Numbered from the stretch's first letter, positions 48,993 through 58,193 are shown. The stretch: DNA of 64,000 nucleotides from Aurantimonas sp036549475 (GCF_036549475.1 NZ_JAZHLI010000006.1:62001-126000); one strand, 5' to 3'. Translations and numbers: made by a program. The notes: a model not told the origin generated them from the sequence alone.

Positions 48993-49698
48993 CGTCCTGA
49001 TCCGCGGCAAGGTGTTCACGGCGATCGACGGCATGCGCCTTGCCGCGATCGACGAGATCGCCTTCGCCGCGCCCGCCGGCAGCTTCACGACGCTGATCGG
49101 CCCGTCCGGCTGCGGCAAGACCACGACGCTGCGGATCATCCTGGGTCTCGACCGGGATTTTTCCGGCCATGTCCGGCTGCCGGCCGAGGACGGGCGCATC
49201 GCCGCCGTGTTCCAGGAGCCGCGCCTCCTGCCCTGGCGCACCGTCGAGCAGAATGTTCGCCTCGCCCTGCCCGAAGCCCTGACCGGCGCCGATCTCGACG
49301 CCCTGTTCGAGACGCTGGGCCTGGCCGCGATGCGCGGTCGCTATCCCGGCGAACTCTCGCTGGGCCTAGCCCGCCGGGCGGCCCTGGCCCGGGCCTTCGC
49401 CATCCAGCCGGCGCTGCTGCTCCTCGACGAGCCCTTCGTCTCCCTCGACGAGGCGACGGCCAACCGCCTGCGCGCCCTGTTGATGGAGGTGTGGTCGGCG
49501 CGCCCGACGACGGCGCTGATGGTCACCCACAATCTGCGCGAGGCGGTCGAACTCTCGGACCGCATCGTCTTCCTCACCGAGCGACCCGCTAGGGTGCGCG
49601 GCATCCACGACATCGACACCCCGCGATCGCGGCGGGACGCCGGCTGGCGCGAGGATATGATCAAGGCCATCGACGCCCGCTTTCCGGGCGTCCTGTAG
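48940..49698 (+). CDS. ABC importer ATPase with non-canonical signature
   Basis: A 252-residue SsuB/TauB-type ATPase. Walker A IGPSGCGKTTTL, Q-loop VFQEPRLLPWRTV, Walker B LLLDEPFVSLDE and H-loop MVTHNLREAV are good, but the signature motif is LSLGLARRAALARAF where LSGGQ is usual. The start is probably TTG at 48940, 53 bp inside the permease gene; the next candidate GTG would cut into the N-terminal beta strand. It completes the importer. Confidence 0.85.
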   Translation: MFNPSKPIPSAGAPGPLDVLIRGKVFTAIDGMRLAAIDEIAFAAPAGSFTTLIGPSGCGKTTTLRIILGLDRDFSGHVRLPAEDGRIAAVFQEPRLLPWRTVEQNVRLALPEALTGADLDALFETLGLAAMRGRYPGELSLGLARRAALARAFAIQPALLLLDEPFVSLDEATANRLRALLMEVWSARPTTALMVTHNLREAVELSDRIVFLTERPARVRGIHDIDTPRSRRDAGWREDMIKAIDARFPGVL

Positions 49699-49735
49699 CT
49701 GTCGGCATCCTATAGCGCGAGTGCTGCGCCCCGTC

Positions 49736-51031
49736 TCAGCGTTCGGCGCTCGGCGAGCCGGCCGGCGCGGCGACCAGCGCGAAGCGGATCGTCACCGCCT
49801 TGTCGAGATACTGGCCCGTCGGATCGTTGGACACGCCGAGATCGAAGGCGGTGCGATCGACCGTCGCCGAGCCCGCCGCCACATGCGCGGTGCCATCCGC
49901 GTTCTCATCGAAGGTGAAGGGCACCGTCACCGGCAGGCTCTTGCCCTTGATCGTCAGCGTCCCCTCGGCCGCATAGCCGGCGTCGGCGGCACGAAACTGC
50001 GAGAGCACCAGCGTCGCGGTCGGATGGGTGTCGCTGTCAAATCCGTCCTTGCCCTGCACCTGCGGCGCCACGAAGCTGTTGTCGACGGTGATCGAGGCCG
50101 TGTCGATGGTGACCGTCGCCTGTGCGCGCTCCAGCGCATCGGGCGAAAACCGCACATCCGCCTGCCACGCGCCGACGGTCCCGGTCAGCGGTTTCCCGGA
50201 AAACTGCGCGGCAAAGTCGAGGCGGCTCTCGGCCGCATCCACGATCCAGTCACCCGCCGCGCCCTGGGGTGTCGCGGCGGCAGGACGTGCGACCCCGCTG
50301 CCGCTTGAGGTGGCCAGGTCCGCCTGCCCTGCGAGCAGCCCGCCGCCGAGCGCCGCCACGATGATCGCCAAAGCGATGGGGATACCCACCAGCCGCGTCT
50401 GCGGTCGCGCCAAGCCGCCATGCGGCAGCATGCGGGAGAAGGACGGCACGGCGTCGACGAGCGAGTGCTTCAGCGCGCCCGCCAAATGCAGGACGAGCAG
50501 ACCGAGAAACGACAGCGCCAGCCATTTGTGGGCGAAGCCGAGACCATCCTCGATCTGTCCGGCCTCGATCTGTCCGGGCGCAACGGACGGCAGGAGCGCG
50601 TCCACCGGCAGGTGCGGCCATTCCAGGCTTTCCAGCAGGAAGAGATAGGTCGGAATGCCTGCCGCCGCGGCCGACACCAGCATCCAGCCCGACAACGGCA
50701 CGATCAGCATCAGGGCGTAGAAGCCCAGATGAACCAGGCTGGACGCCGCGCGCTCGTCCCGCGAGGTGATCGGCGCCAGCGCCGGCGGCGGGTTCACCAG
50801 GCGCCAGGCGATCCGCGCCAGGGTCAGGCACAGGACGAGGATGCCGATGGTCTTGTGCCACTGGAACAGCGCGAAACGCAGCGCATCCGGCATGGCATCC
50901 AGATGCACCATCGCCAGGCCGACCGCGAGCTGGAACAGGATCGCCAGCGCGATCGTCCAGTGCAGCAGGATCGCGCCGAGGCTGTAGCGCGTATAGGCCT
51001 GCGTCCAGGTGGTGGTTGAAGACACGCTCAT
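49736..51031 (-). CDS. Cytochrome b561 fused to a YceI domain
   Basis: A 431-residue fusion. Residues 1-245 are prokaryotic cytochrome b561: about four spans with candidate haem ligands His24 (ILLHWTIALA), His59 (WHKTIG) and two later histidines (FAHKWLAL, LVLHLAGALKH). A linker with a short span leads to a YceI lipocalin-like domain at about residues 255-425 (GDWIVDAAESRLDFAAQFSG). YceI proteins bind isoprenoid quinone-like lipids in the periplasm, so the fusion may couple electron transfer to a lipid carrier. GGAG precedes the ATG. A lone yceI gene lies upstream on the same strand. Confidence 0.88.
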   Translation of the reverse strand: MSVSSTTTWTQAYTRYSLGAILLHWTIALAILFQLAVGLAMVHLDAMPDALRFALFQWHKTIGILVLCLTLARIAWRLVNPPPALAPITSRDERAASSLVHLGFYALMLIVPLSGWMLVSAAAAGIPTYLFLLESLEWPHLPVDALLPSVAPGQIEAGQIEDGLGFAHKWLALSFLGLLVLHLAGALKHSLVDAVPSFSRMLPHGGLARPQTRLVGIPIALAIIVAALGGGLLAGQADLATSSGSGVARPAAATPQGAAGDWIVDAAESRLDFAAQFSGKPLTGTVGAWQADVRFSPDALERAQATVTIDTASITVDNSFVAPQVQGKDGFDSDTHPTATLVLSQFRAADAGYAAEGTLTIKGKSLPVTVPFTFDENADGTAHVAAGSATVDRTAFDLGVSNDPTGQYLDKAVTIRFALVAAPAGSPSAER

Positions 51032-51221
51032 GGGAATCTCCGGTCGCAGGAAATGTCAGCGGCAGCTGGGTTTGGAGACATACGGGCGGGCGGCCGGCTG
51101 GGCGGCGCCGGGGACGCGCAATGCGTCTTGCCCTGGCGGTCTTACCGCCGGTGCTGATGTCCGGCAGGCGACGCGTTCAGGGGCAAGCGGCGGGACGCCA
51201 GACGCGCCCCGCCTGCGGAGA

Positions 51222-51824
51222 TCAGGACTGAGGAACGAATTCCGCCTCGATCTCCAGGACGACGTCGGCGGCGACCGGGCCGGCCAGCGCGTCGATGCCG
51301 TATGCGGTGCGGTCGATGGTCATCGCGCCCGAGAAGCCGACGGCCGGCTGCTTGGACATCGGATGCGGGTTCAGCGCGGTGTTGAAGGTGACGTCCAGCG
51401 TCTCCTCGCGGGTCTGGCCGTTGAGGGTCAGGTCGCCTGTCACCGTGCCGGTGTTGTCGCCGGTGACCTCGATCGACTTCGACACGAAGGTGATCTCGGG
51501 GAATTTCGCCGCGTTCAGGAACATGTCGCTGGCGATCTCGGCGTCGAAATCCTTGTCGTCGGCCGGATAGTTCGTGTCGACGGAGGCCGGATCGATCGTG
51601 GCGGTCAGGCTCGACTGCGCCGGATTCGCCGGATCAAGCTCCAGCGTGGCGGAAATCGTCGAGAAACGGCCGATATAGGTCGACAGGCCGAAATGCTTCA
51701 CCTTCCAAAGAACATTGGTGTGCAGCGGGTCGGTGACGTAGGTTCCGGCGGGTACGTCGATGCTCTCGGCATGAACGGAGCCGGCAAGGCAAAGTGCGGC
51801 GACGGTGGTCAACAAGAAACGCAT
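51222..51824 (-). CDS. YceI-family periplasmic lipid-binding protein
   Basis: A 200-residue protein with a Sec signal peptide (MRFLLTTVAALCLAGSVHA, cut before ESIDV) and one YceI domain, an extended beta-barrel that binds isoprenoid lipids: DPLHTNVLWKVKHFGLSTY, then RFSTISATLELDP, FPEITFVSKSIEVTG and VGFSGAMTIDRTAYGID. It lacks the transmembrane part of its downstream neighbour, the b561-YceI fusion, 190 bp away. GAGGAG precedes the ATG. The two YceI domains are distantly similar, so they may be a split and a fused partner. Ligand is inferred. Confidence 0.9.
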   Translation of the reverse strand: MRFLLTTVAALCLAGSVHAESIDVPAGTYVTDPLHTNVLWKVKHFGLSTYIGRFSTISATLELDPANPAQSSLTATIDPASVDTNYPADDKDFDAEIASDMFLNAAKFPEITFVSKSIEVTGDNTGTVTGDLTLNGQTREETLDVTFNTALNPHPMSKQPAVGFSGAMTIDRTAYGIDALAGPVAADVVLEIEAEFVPQS

Positions 51825-52031
51825 GGAAACTCCTCTGGGACAGAAAGCCTCTGGGGCTGGGAATAGACTACGGATTTTTTGCACCGCAAAAAGGTCTTCG
51901 CACCGCGACAGACTGTTCAGGGTGCTCCTGTCGGCCATCACGACCGTGCGGCCACGGAAAGCCTGCGATAAGCCTTCCGCGATTGCGCCCACCGCTTGAC
52001 CTCCGGGCGCCCGCATCCGAATTTCATTTCC

Positions 52032-52643
52032 ATGAATGCGATTCGATCCGTCTGCGTCTATTGCGGTTCCTCCGCCGGCCGCAATCCCCTCTATCTCGAC
52101 AGCGGCCGCCGGCTCGGCGAGGCGATCGGGGCTGCCGGCATGCGCCTTGTCTATGGCGGTGGCACCCGCGGCATCATGGGTGCGGTCGCCGCGGGCGTGA
52201 CCGCCAGCGGCGGGGCCGTCACCGGAATCATCCCGCGCTTCCTCATCGACATGGAGGCGACAGAGAGCGAGCTGACCCGGCTGGACGAACTGATCGTCAC
52301 CGAGGACATGCATGCCCGCAAGCACCAGATGTTCGAGCGATCCGACGCCTTCGTGGCGCTGCCGGGCGGGATCGGCACACTGGAGGAACTCATCGAGATC
52401 CTCACCTGGAGCCAGCTCGGCCGGCACGAAAAGCCGGTGATCGTCGCCAATGTCGGCGGCTTCTGGGACCCGCTGTCGCGGCTGATGGATCACATGAGCG
52501 CCGAGGGCTTCATCCACACCGCCCATCAGGTGCGCCCGCTGGTCATCGACGACGTCGACGCCGTGGTCCCTGAACTGGTCCGTGCCCTCACTGGCGACGA
52601 CGAGCATCGTCGCGGCCGGCCGGAGATTGTCGAGAAGCTCTGA
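52032..52643 (+). CDS. LOG-family cytokinin riboside 5'-monophosphate phosphoribohydrolase
   Basis: A 203-residue LOG-family (TIGR00730) nucleotide-hydrolysing protein with the diagnostic VALPGGIGTLEELIEI and the earlier YGGGTRGIMGAVA. Related enzymes release the base from AMP or cytokinin nucleotides. The opening MNAIRSVCVYCGSSAG is typical. The upstream region is AT-richer (51853-51900) and could hold the promoter; no clear ribosome site was seen. The gene is divergent from yceI. Confidence 0.9.
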   Translation: MNAIRSVCVYCGSSAGRNPLYLDSGRRLGEAIGAAGMRLVYGGGTRGIMGAVAAGVTASGGAVTGIIPRFLIDMEATESELTRLDELIVTEDMHARKHQMFERSDAFVALPGGIGTLEELIEILTWSQLGRHEKPVIVANVGGFWDPLSRLMDHMSAEGFIHTAHQVRPLVIDDVDAVVPELVRALTGDDEHRRGRPEIVEKL

Positions 52644-52822
52644 CGACCCGCCCCCGGCGCACAGCATAGCTCTCGACAGGCTGTTTGGACCGCCCGGCTA
52701 TGCCGCGGCGCGCGCTGTCGCTTGCGCAGACGCGCTACTGTCCTACATCCGGAGGCGAAGCGGCACGCGGCCGCAACGCCCCTCCCCGTCAGACCGACAG
52801 CAGAACGACAAGGACATTGCGC

Positions 52823-54373
52823 ATGGCCGAGAAGCGCTCGACCCCGAAGATCGAGGTCCGCACCGCCGAAAAGAGCGATGTCGCCGACATCATCGCCCTC
52901 TCCTCCAAGGTCTTCAAGGACGAAGCGCCCTATACGCGCGGCATGATTCTCGGCCAGCTCTCGGCCTTTCCCGAAGGCCAGTTCGTCGTTGTCTATGAAG
53001 GCGAGATCGTCGGCTATGCGGCGACCATGATCCTGGCCGAGGAGAAGGCGCTCGGCCAGCACAGTTGGGTCGAGGTCACCGGCGGCGGCTATGCCGCGAT
53101 GCACGACCGCAAGGGTGAATGGCTCTACGGCACGGAGATCTGCGTCGATCCCGACCGGCGGCGGCTGCGCATCGGCAAGCGGCTCTACGACGCCCGCCGG
53201 CGCCTGTGCCAGGATCTCGACCTGAAGGGCATCGCCTTCGGCGGCCGCATGCCCGGCTACCAGCGCCATGCCAAGAAGGTCGGCTCCCCGGAAGCCTATC
53301 TGGAGGCTGTGAAGGCCAACGACATCAAGGACCCGGTCGTCTCGTTCCATCTGAGCGCCGGCTTCGAGCCGAAGGGGCTGCTGAAGGACTATTATCCGCG
53401 CGACACGGCGTCGGGCGGATACGGCGTGCTGATGATCTGGCCCAACCCATATTACGATCCGGCCCGCGAGGAGCAGCCGGTCAATCGCGGCAATCCCGAC
53501 ATGGTGCGCATCGTCACCGTGCAGATGAAGGCGCGGAAGATCGACAAGCCGCAGGATTTCTACGATGCGGTCGAATATTTCGTCGATGTCGCATCGGAAT
53601 ATGGCGGCGACTTCGTCGTCTTCCCCGAACTCTTCACGCTGATGCTCTTGTCCTGCGAGCCGGAGGAGCTGAAGCCCGACGCCGCCATCCAGCGTCTGAC
53701 CGAGCACACGCCCGACTTCGTCGAGCGGCTGAGCGAGATGTCGATCCGGCGCAACATCAACATCATCGGCGGCAGCCACGCCACCAAGACCGACGACGGC
53801 GACATCCAGAATGTCGGCTATGTCTTCCTGCGCGACGGCTCGGTGCACGAGCGCGAGAAGACTCATCCGACGCCGAACGAGCGGCAATACTGGCAGATCA
53901 AGGGTGGCGATCCCACCGACACGATCGAGACCGACTGCGGGCCGATCGGCATCATGATCTGCTACGATTCGGAGTTTCCGGAGGTCGCGCGGCGCCTGAC
54001 CGACCAGGGCGCACGCATCCTCTTCGTGCCGTTCAACACCGACACCCGCCATGGCTATCTGCGCGTGCGCTATTGCTGCCAGGCCCGGGCGATCGAGAAC
54101 CAGTGCTACGTGGTGACGTCCGGCATGACCGGCAATCTGGCGAATGTCGACAATCTCGACATCGAATACGCTCAGTCCGGCATCTTCACGCCCTGCGACT
54201 TCCCCTTCGCCCGCGACGGCATCGCCGCCGAGGCATCGGAGAACATCGAGATGGTCACCGTGGCCGACCTCAATCTGGCGACGCTCAACTGGGCCCGCTA
54301 CGAGGGCTCGGTGCGCAATCTGCGCGACCGGCGGCTCGATCTCTACAAGGTGCGCTGGTCGGACGGCGGCTGA
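52823..54373 (+). CDS. GNAT acetyltransferase-carbon-nitrogen hydrolase fusion
   Basis: A 516-residue two-domain protein. Residues about 10-215 form a GNAT fold (AEKSDVADIIALSSKVF, the acyl-CoA loop EICVDPDRRRLRIGKRLYDA). From about 228 a nitrilase-type carbon-nitrogen hydrolase follows with its triad Glu269 (VVFPELF), Lys346 (EREKTHPTPNE) and Cys380 (MICYDSEFPE). Such GNAT-nitrilase fusions occur widely; the substrate is unknown, probably an amide. The start MAEKRSTPKIEV follows AAGGACA. Convergent with rarD. Confidence 0.9.
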   Translation: MAEKRSTPKIEVRTAEKSDVADIIALSSKVFKDEAPYTRGMILGQLSAFPEGQFVVVYEGEIVGYAATMILAEEKALGQHSWVEVTGGGYAAMHDRKGEWLYGTEICVDPDRRRLRIGKRLYDARRRLCQDLDLKGIAFGGRMPGYQRHAKKVGSPEAYLEAVKANDIKDPVVSFHLSAGFEPKGLLKDYYPRDTASGGYGVLMIWPNPYYDPAREEQPVNRGNPDMVRIVTVQMKARKIDKPQDFYDAVEYFVDVASEYGGDFVVFPELFTLMLLSCEPEELKPDAAIQRLTEHTPDFVERLSEMSIRRNINIIGGSHATKTDDGDIQNVGYVFLRDGSVHEREKTHPTPNERQYWQIKGGDPTDTIETDCGPIGIMICYDSEFPEVARRLTDQGARILFVPFNTDTRHGYLRVRYCCQARAIENQCYVVTSGMTGNLANVDNLDIEYAQSGIFTPCDFPFARDGIAAEASENIEMVTVADLNLATLNWARYEGSVRNLRDRRLDLYKVRWSDGG

Positions 54374-54383
54374 GCCCCCCGGC

Positions 54384-55295
54384 TCACGCCACCGGCGCGA
54401 CGGCCGCGGCCCGCCGCCGCGCCCGTCCGTTGCGAAACAGCGCGATGGTGTAGAGCACCACGGCACTCCAGATCAGCGCGAAGGCGACCAGTTGCCAGCC
54501 GTTGAACGGCTCGTCGAACACGAAGACGGCCGTCAGGAACAGGAGCGTCGGCACCATGTATTGCAGGATGCCGATGGTCGAGTAATGCAGGAGCCGCGCC
54601 CCGGCGGCGAACAGCATCAGCGGGATCGCGGTCAGCGGTCCGGCGACGATCAGCATGGCCGCCACGTAGCCGCCGGACATGACGTGGTTCTGTCCGGGCA
54701 GGAAGGCGAGCAGCAGCACGCTCGGCAGGGCCAGCAGCGCCACCTCCAGGAAGAAGCCTTCGGTCGAGCCCACCGGCACCATCTTGCGCAACAGCCCGTA
54801 GGTGCCGAAGGAAAAAGCCAGGACGAGGGAGATCCAGGGCAGCCCGCCGGCCTTGATGGTGAGGATCGCCACCGCGGCGCCCGCCAGCGCGATCGCCGCC
54901 GCCTGAAGGCGGTTCGGCCGCTCGCCCAGGATCACGGCGCCGAGCAGCACGTTGACCAGCGGATTGATGTAGTAGCCCAGCGCCGCGTCCAGCGCGTGGT
55001 TGGACGCGATGGCATAGACATAGGTGCCCCAGTTGAACGAGATCAGCGAGGCTGTCAGGGCGGCCAGGGCCACCGTGCGCCACTGGGTGAAATGCCGCCA
55101 GACGCTGCCCAGCAGGCCCTGCCACCACAGGACGAGCATGGCGAAGGGGATCGCCCAGATCACCCGGTGCGCGACGATCTCGAAGGGTGAGACATGGCTC
55201 AGGAGCTTCATGTAGATCGGAAGGACCAGCCCCCAGATCGCATAGGCTCCCAGGGCATAGGCGAAGCCCTTGTTCGCGCTGCCGGCGGCTTGCAT
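54384..55295 (-). CDS. rarD: EamA-family transporter RarD
   Basis: A 303-residue drug/metabolite transporter with about ten membrane spans. The RarD-type N terminus FAYALGAYAIWGLVLPIYMK, HRVIWAIPFAM and ASNHALDAALGYYINPLVNV are visible, together with GERPNRLQAAAI at the midpoint. RarD is named after chloramphenicol sensitivity, but its substrate is unknown. The C terminus ends in a basic RNGRARRRAA. The gene is convergent with the GNAT-nitrilase gene and 11 bp separate them. Confidence 0.9.
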   Translation of the reverse strand: MQAAGSANKGFAYALGAYAIWGLVLPIYMKLLSHVSPFEIVAHRVIWAIPFAMLVLWWQGLLGSVWRHFTQWRTVALAALTASLISFNWGTYVYAIASNHALDAALGYYINPLVNVLLGAVILGERPNRLQAAAIALAGAAVAILTIKAGGLPWISLVLAFSFGTYGLLRKMVPVGSTEGFFLEVALLALPSVLLLAFLPGQNHVMSGGYVAAMLIVAGPLTAIPLMLFAAGARLLHYSTIGILQYMVPTLLFLTAVFVFDEPFNGWQLVAFALIWSAVVLYTIALFRNGRARRRAAAVAPVA

Positions 55296-55410
55296 GGACG
55301 TGCTCGATCATAAGGATGGGTGACGGCTCGCTCTAGCAGAGCCGCCCCCTCGCCGACACCCGCTTTCTGGTGATCGCAGCGATCCGTATGGGTGATCGAG
55401 CCCGGGGCTG

Positions 55411-56379
55411 TCAGTCTCGCGCTGCGAAGCGGTCCGTCGCCCGGATCAGCCGGTCCAGGATCCCCGGCTCGTTATAGGCATGGCCGGCCCCTTCGATCAG
55501 GTGCAGGTCCGCCTCCGGCCAGGCCTTGTGCAGCCCCCAGGCGATGCGCGCCGGACACGGCATGTCGTAGCGCCCGTGGATGATCTCGCCGGGAATGCCG
55601 GCCAGGAGACGCGCGTCGCGCAGCAGCTGGCCCTCCTCCAGCCAGCCGCCGTGAACGAAGAAGTGATTTTCGATCCGCGCGAAGGCGACCGCGAAATGCG
55701 GGTCGGAGAAGTCGGCCGTCAGGTCCGCCGAGGGCAGGAGCGTGATGGTCTCGCCTTCCCACAGGCTCCACGCTTTGGCCGCCGCCAGTTGCTCGGCCGG
55801 ATCCTCGCCGACCAGGCGCCGGCGATAGGCCATCATCATGTCGTCCCGCTCGCCCGGCGGGATCGGCGCCAGGAAGCGCTCCCATTTGTCGGGGAACATC
55901 TCCGACACGCCGAACTGATAGTACCAGGAGAGCTCCGCCCGGGTCAGCGTGTAGATGCCCCGCAGCACCAGGGCGTCGACCCGCATGCGATGGGTCTGGG
56001 CATAGGCGAGCGCCAGGGTCGAGCCCCAGGAACCGCCGAAGACCAGCCATGTCTCGGCACCGACCATCTCGCGCAGGCGCTCGATGTCGGCCACCAGATG
56101 CCACGTCGTGTTCGCCTCGAGTTCGGCATGGGGCGTCGAGCGGCCGCAGCCCCGCTGGTCGAAGAGCAGGATATCGTAGCGTTGCGGATCGAACAGCCGG
56201 CGATGGGCCGGCGAACAGCCGCCGCCGGGCCCGCCATGCAGGAACACCGCCGGCCGTGCCCCTTGCGTGCCGCAGCGCTCCCAGTAGATCCGGTGCCCGT
56301 CCCCGACCTCCAGCATGCCGCGAGCGTAGGGTTCGATCTCCGGATAGAGGCCCCGCAGGCCGCTCGTCTCGTCGCTCAT
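55411..56379 (-). CDS. pip: Prolyl aminopeptidase (copy 1)
   Basis: A 322-residue S33 alpha/beta-hydrolase that removes N-terminal proline. The nucleophile is Ser117 in GGSWGS, with the Asp of GRYDMPCP and the His of GAGHAYNE; HGGPGGGCSP is the oxyanion loop and FDQRGCGRSTP the conserved strand. Its start overlaps the GFA-domain gene stop by 4 bp. A second, clearly related prolyl aminopeptidase lies two genes upstream on the same strand (56995-57960). Confidence 0.93.
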   Translation of the reverse strand: MSDETSGLRGLYPEIEPYARGMLEVGDGHRIYWERCGTQGARPAVFLHGGPGGGCSPAHRRLFDPQRYDILLFDQRGCGRSTPHAELEANTTWHLVADIERLREMVGAETWLVFGGSWGSTLALAYAQTHRMRVDALVLRGIYTLTRAELSWYYQFGVSEMFPDKWERFLAPIPPGERDDMMMAYRRRLVGEDPAEQLAAAKAWSLWEGETITLLPSADLTADFSDPHFAVAFARIENHFFVHGGWLEEGQLLRDARLLAGIPGEIIHGRYDMPCPARIAWGLHKAWPEADLHLIEGAGHAYNEPGILDRLIRATDRFAARD

Positions 56380-56843
56380 GCCTGGCGGTCCTCGTCGGCA
56401 TTCGGGTGGTCGGGATGCTGATACGAGACGAGCTCGGCCAGAAACGGACTGGCGTCCATGTCGGCATCGGTGGTGCGGTCCGGCAGCGCGTGCAGGCGGC
56501 CCGCATAGGGCAGCCGCGCCTCGATGCCGAACTGGATCGTCGGCTCGATCGCAGCCGGGTCGTCGAAGGCCCCGATGGCGATCGCCGGCCCGTCCGGCGC
56601 CTCGTAGGTCAGCGGCGTGCCGCAGGCCTCGCAGAAGCCGCGCATCACATGGCTGGACGACTGGAAGCGCTTCGGCTCGCGCCGGGTCCAGACGAGCCCG
56701 TCCTTCGGCACGCTGACGAGCGGCGCATAGAAATGGCCGAACGCCTTCTGGCACATGCGGCAATGGCAGATCGACGCCCTGCCCAGCGTGCCCGTGACGC
56801 GGAACCGCACCGCGCCGCACTGGCACCCACCCGTGTGAACCAT
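56376..56843 (-). CDS. GFA-domain zinc protein
   Basis: A 155-residue GFA (glutathione-dependent formaldehyde-activating-like, CENP-V) protein: the zinc cysteines CQCGAVRF, then CHCRMCQKAF, and CEACGTPL. These proteins bind zinc through CxC and CxxC sets. GFA enzymes can activate formaldehyde with glutathione, but most members have other or unknown roles. The start at MVHTGGCQCG is preceded by GAGGGG and AGGA. It lies between the two prolyl aminopeptidase genes and overlaps the first by 4 bp. Confidence 0.88.
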   Translation of the reverse strand: MVHTGGCQCGAVRFRVTGTLGRASICHCRMCQKAFGHFYAPLVSVPKDGLVWTRREPKRFQSSSHVMRGFCEACGTPLTYEAPDGPAIAIGAFDDPAAIEPTIQFGIEARLPYAGRLHALPDRTTDADMDASPFLAELVSYQHPDHPNADEDRQA

Positions 56844-56994
56844 CGTCCTGCACCCCTCAAACCGTTCCGCGCCAACCGGCGCCGCTGCGGCCAGGATAGA
56901 CCTGCGCCGACCAGCATCCAACGGCCCACGCCAGATCTCAACCGTCGTCTCGGTCGCCCGACGCCGCGCCTGGAGTGTCCTCAGGACACTGCCG

Positions 56995-57960
56995 TCACAG
57001 CTCCTGCGCGAAGCGCTCCGTGGCCTTCAGGAGCTCGTCCAGGATTCCCGGCTCGGCAAAGGCATGGCCGGCGCCTTCGACCATCCGGTAGTCGGCGCGG
57101 TCCCAGGCCTGCGCCAGTTGCCATGAGGTGATCGCCGGCGTGACGACGTCGTAGCGTCCCTGCACGATGACGCCCGGAATGTCGGCCAGCCGCCCGGCGT
57201 CGCGGATCAGCTGCCCCTCCTCCAGCCACAGGTCGTGATAGAAGAAATGGTTCTCCAGCCGGGCGAAGGCGATGGTCGCGTCCGAGACGCTGCCATTGGT
57301 CGCCGGCCCGCCGTTGGACTCCGTCCGCAACATGACCGTCGCCGATTCCCAGCCCGTCCAGGCGCGGGCCGCCTCGGCGCGCACGGCCCGGTCGGGGTCG
57401 GTCAGCCGCTTGCGATAGGCCGCGATGATGTCGTCCTGCTCCGCCGCCGGGATCGGCCCCAGCAGATTCTCCCAGCGGTCGGGGAACAGCCGGTTGGCGC
57501 CGCCGTCGTAGAACCAGTCGAGTTCGGCCCGCCGGCCGGAAAAGACGCCGCGCAGGATCAGCCCCGAGACGTGCTGCGGATGGGTCTCGGCATAGGCCAG
57601 CGCCAGGGTCGCACCCCAAGAGCCGCCGAACATCAGCCAGCGCGGCACGTCGAGCAGCGTGCGCAGGCGCTCCAGATCCTCCACCAGATGCCAGGTGGTG
57701 TTCGCCTCCAGCTGACCGAGGGGCGTCGAGCGGCCACAGCCGCGCTGGTCGAAGAGCAGGATGCGGTAGCGTGCCGGGTCGAACAGCCGCCGGTGCTGCG
57801 GCGAGGCGCCGCTGCCCGGCCCGCCATGCAGGAACACGACGGGGATTCCATTCGGATTGCCGCAGAGCTCGTAATACAGCTCGTGCCCGTCGCCGACGGG
57901 AAGGCGTCCGGTCTCGTAGGGCTCGATGGAAGGATAGGGTTTGCGCGGGGGTTCTCTCAT
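56995..57960 (-). CDS. pip: Prolyl aminopeptidase (copy 2)
   Basis: A 321-residue S33 peptidase with Ser114 in GGSWGA, DQRGCGRSTPLG, GRYDVVTPA for the acid and GAGHAFAE for the His. It parallels copy 1 over its whole length, with blocks such as RLFDPARYRILLFDQRGCG almost the same as copy 1. The start MREPPRKPYPSIEP has AAGG 8 nt upstream; an in-frame ATG 7 codons earlier is also possible. It is 151 bp upstream of the GFA gene on the same strand. Confidence 0.93.
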   Translation of the reverse strand: MREPPRKPYPSIEPYETGRLPVGDGHELYYELCGNPNGIPVVFLHGGPGSGASPQHRRLFDPARYRILLFDQRGCGRSTPLGQLEANTTWHLVEDLERLRTLLDVPRWLMFGGSWGATLALAYAETHPQHVSGLILRGVFSGRRAELDWFYDGGANRLFPDRWENLLGPIPAAEQDDIIAAYRKRLTDPDRAVRAEAARAWTGWESATVMLRTESNGGPATNGSVSDATIAFARLENHFFYHDLWLEEGQLIRDAGRLADIPGVIVQGRYDVVTPAITSWQLAQAWDRADYRMVEGAGHAFAEPGILDELLKATERFAQEL

Positions 57961-58129
57961 TCCTCGCCTTGTAGGGTGCATGACGCAGTAATGCACCGGC
58001 AGGGCTGATGAATTCGTGGCGAGCGGCGACGGATGTCGGGGGAACGCGCCCTCGGCGCCGCACAAGGCCCGGCGCTACGGGCCCAAGAGCCCTGCGTCAT
58101 GCCGTCTCAGCCGATCCGCGCACCGCTCG

Positions 58130-58178
58130 ACGCCGGCGGATCAAGTCCGCGGATGACGGCACTTAGGTATCGCCGTCA
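58130..58178. repeat. REP-like palindrome and inverted repeat downstream of cysS
   Basis: GCGGA-TCAAG-TCCGC (58136-58150) folds as a small hairpin and, read on the minus strand, resembles the CCGTCATCCGCGG..TTGATCCGC type of palindromic repeat seen in alphaproteobacterial gaps. A second inverted pair, TGACGGC (58154-58160) with GCCGTCA (58172-58178), follows. The element lies just after the cysS stop codon and might stop transcription. One copy only in this window. Confidence 0.45.
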
Positions 58179-58193
58179 CCCGCGCTGCAGCGC

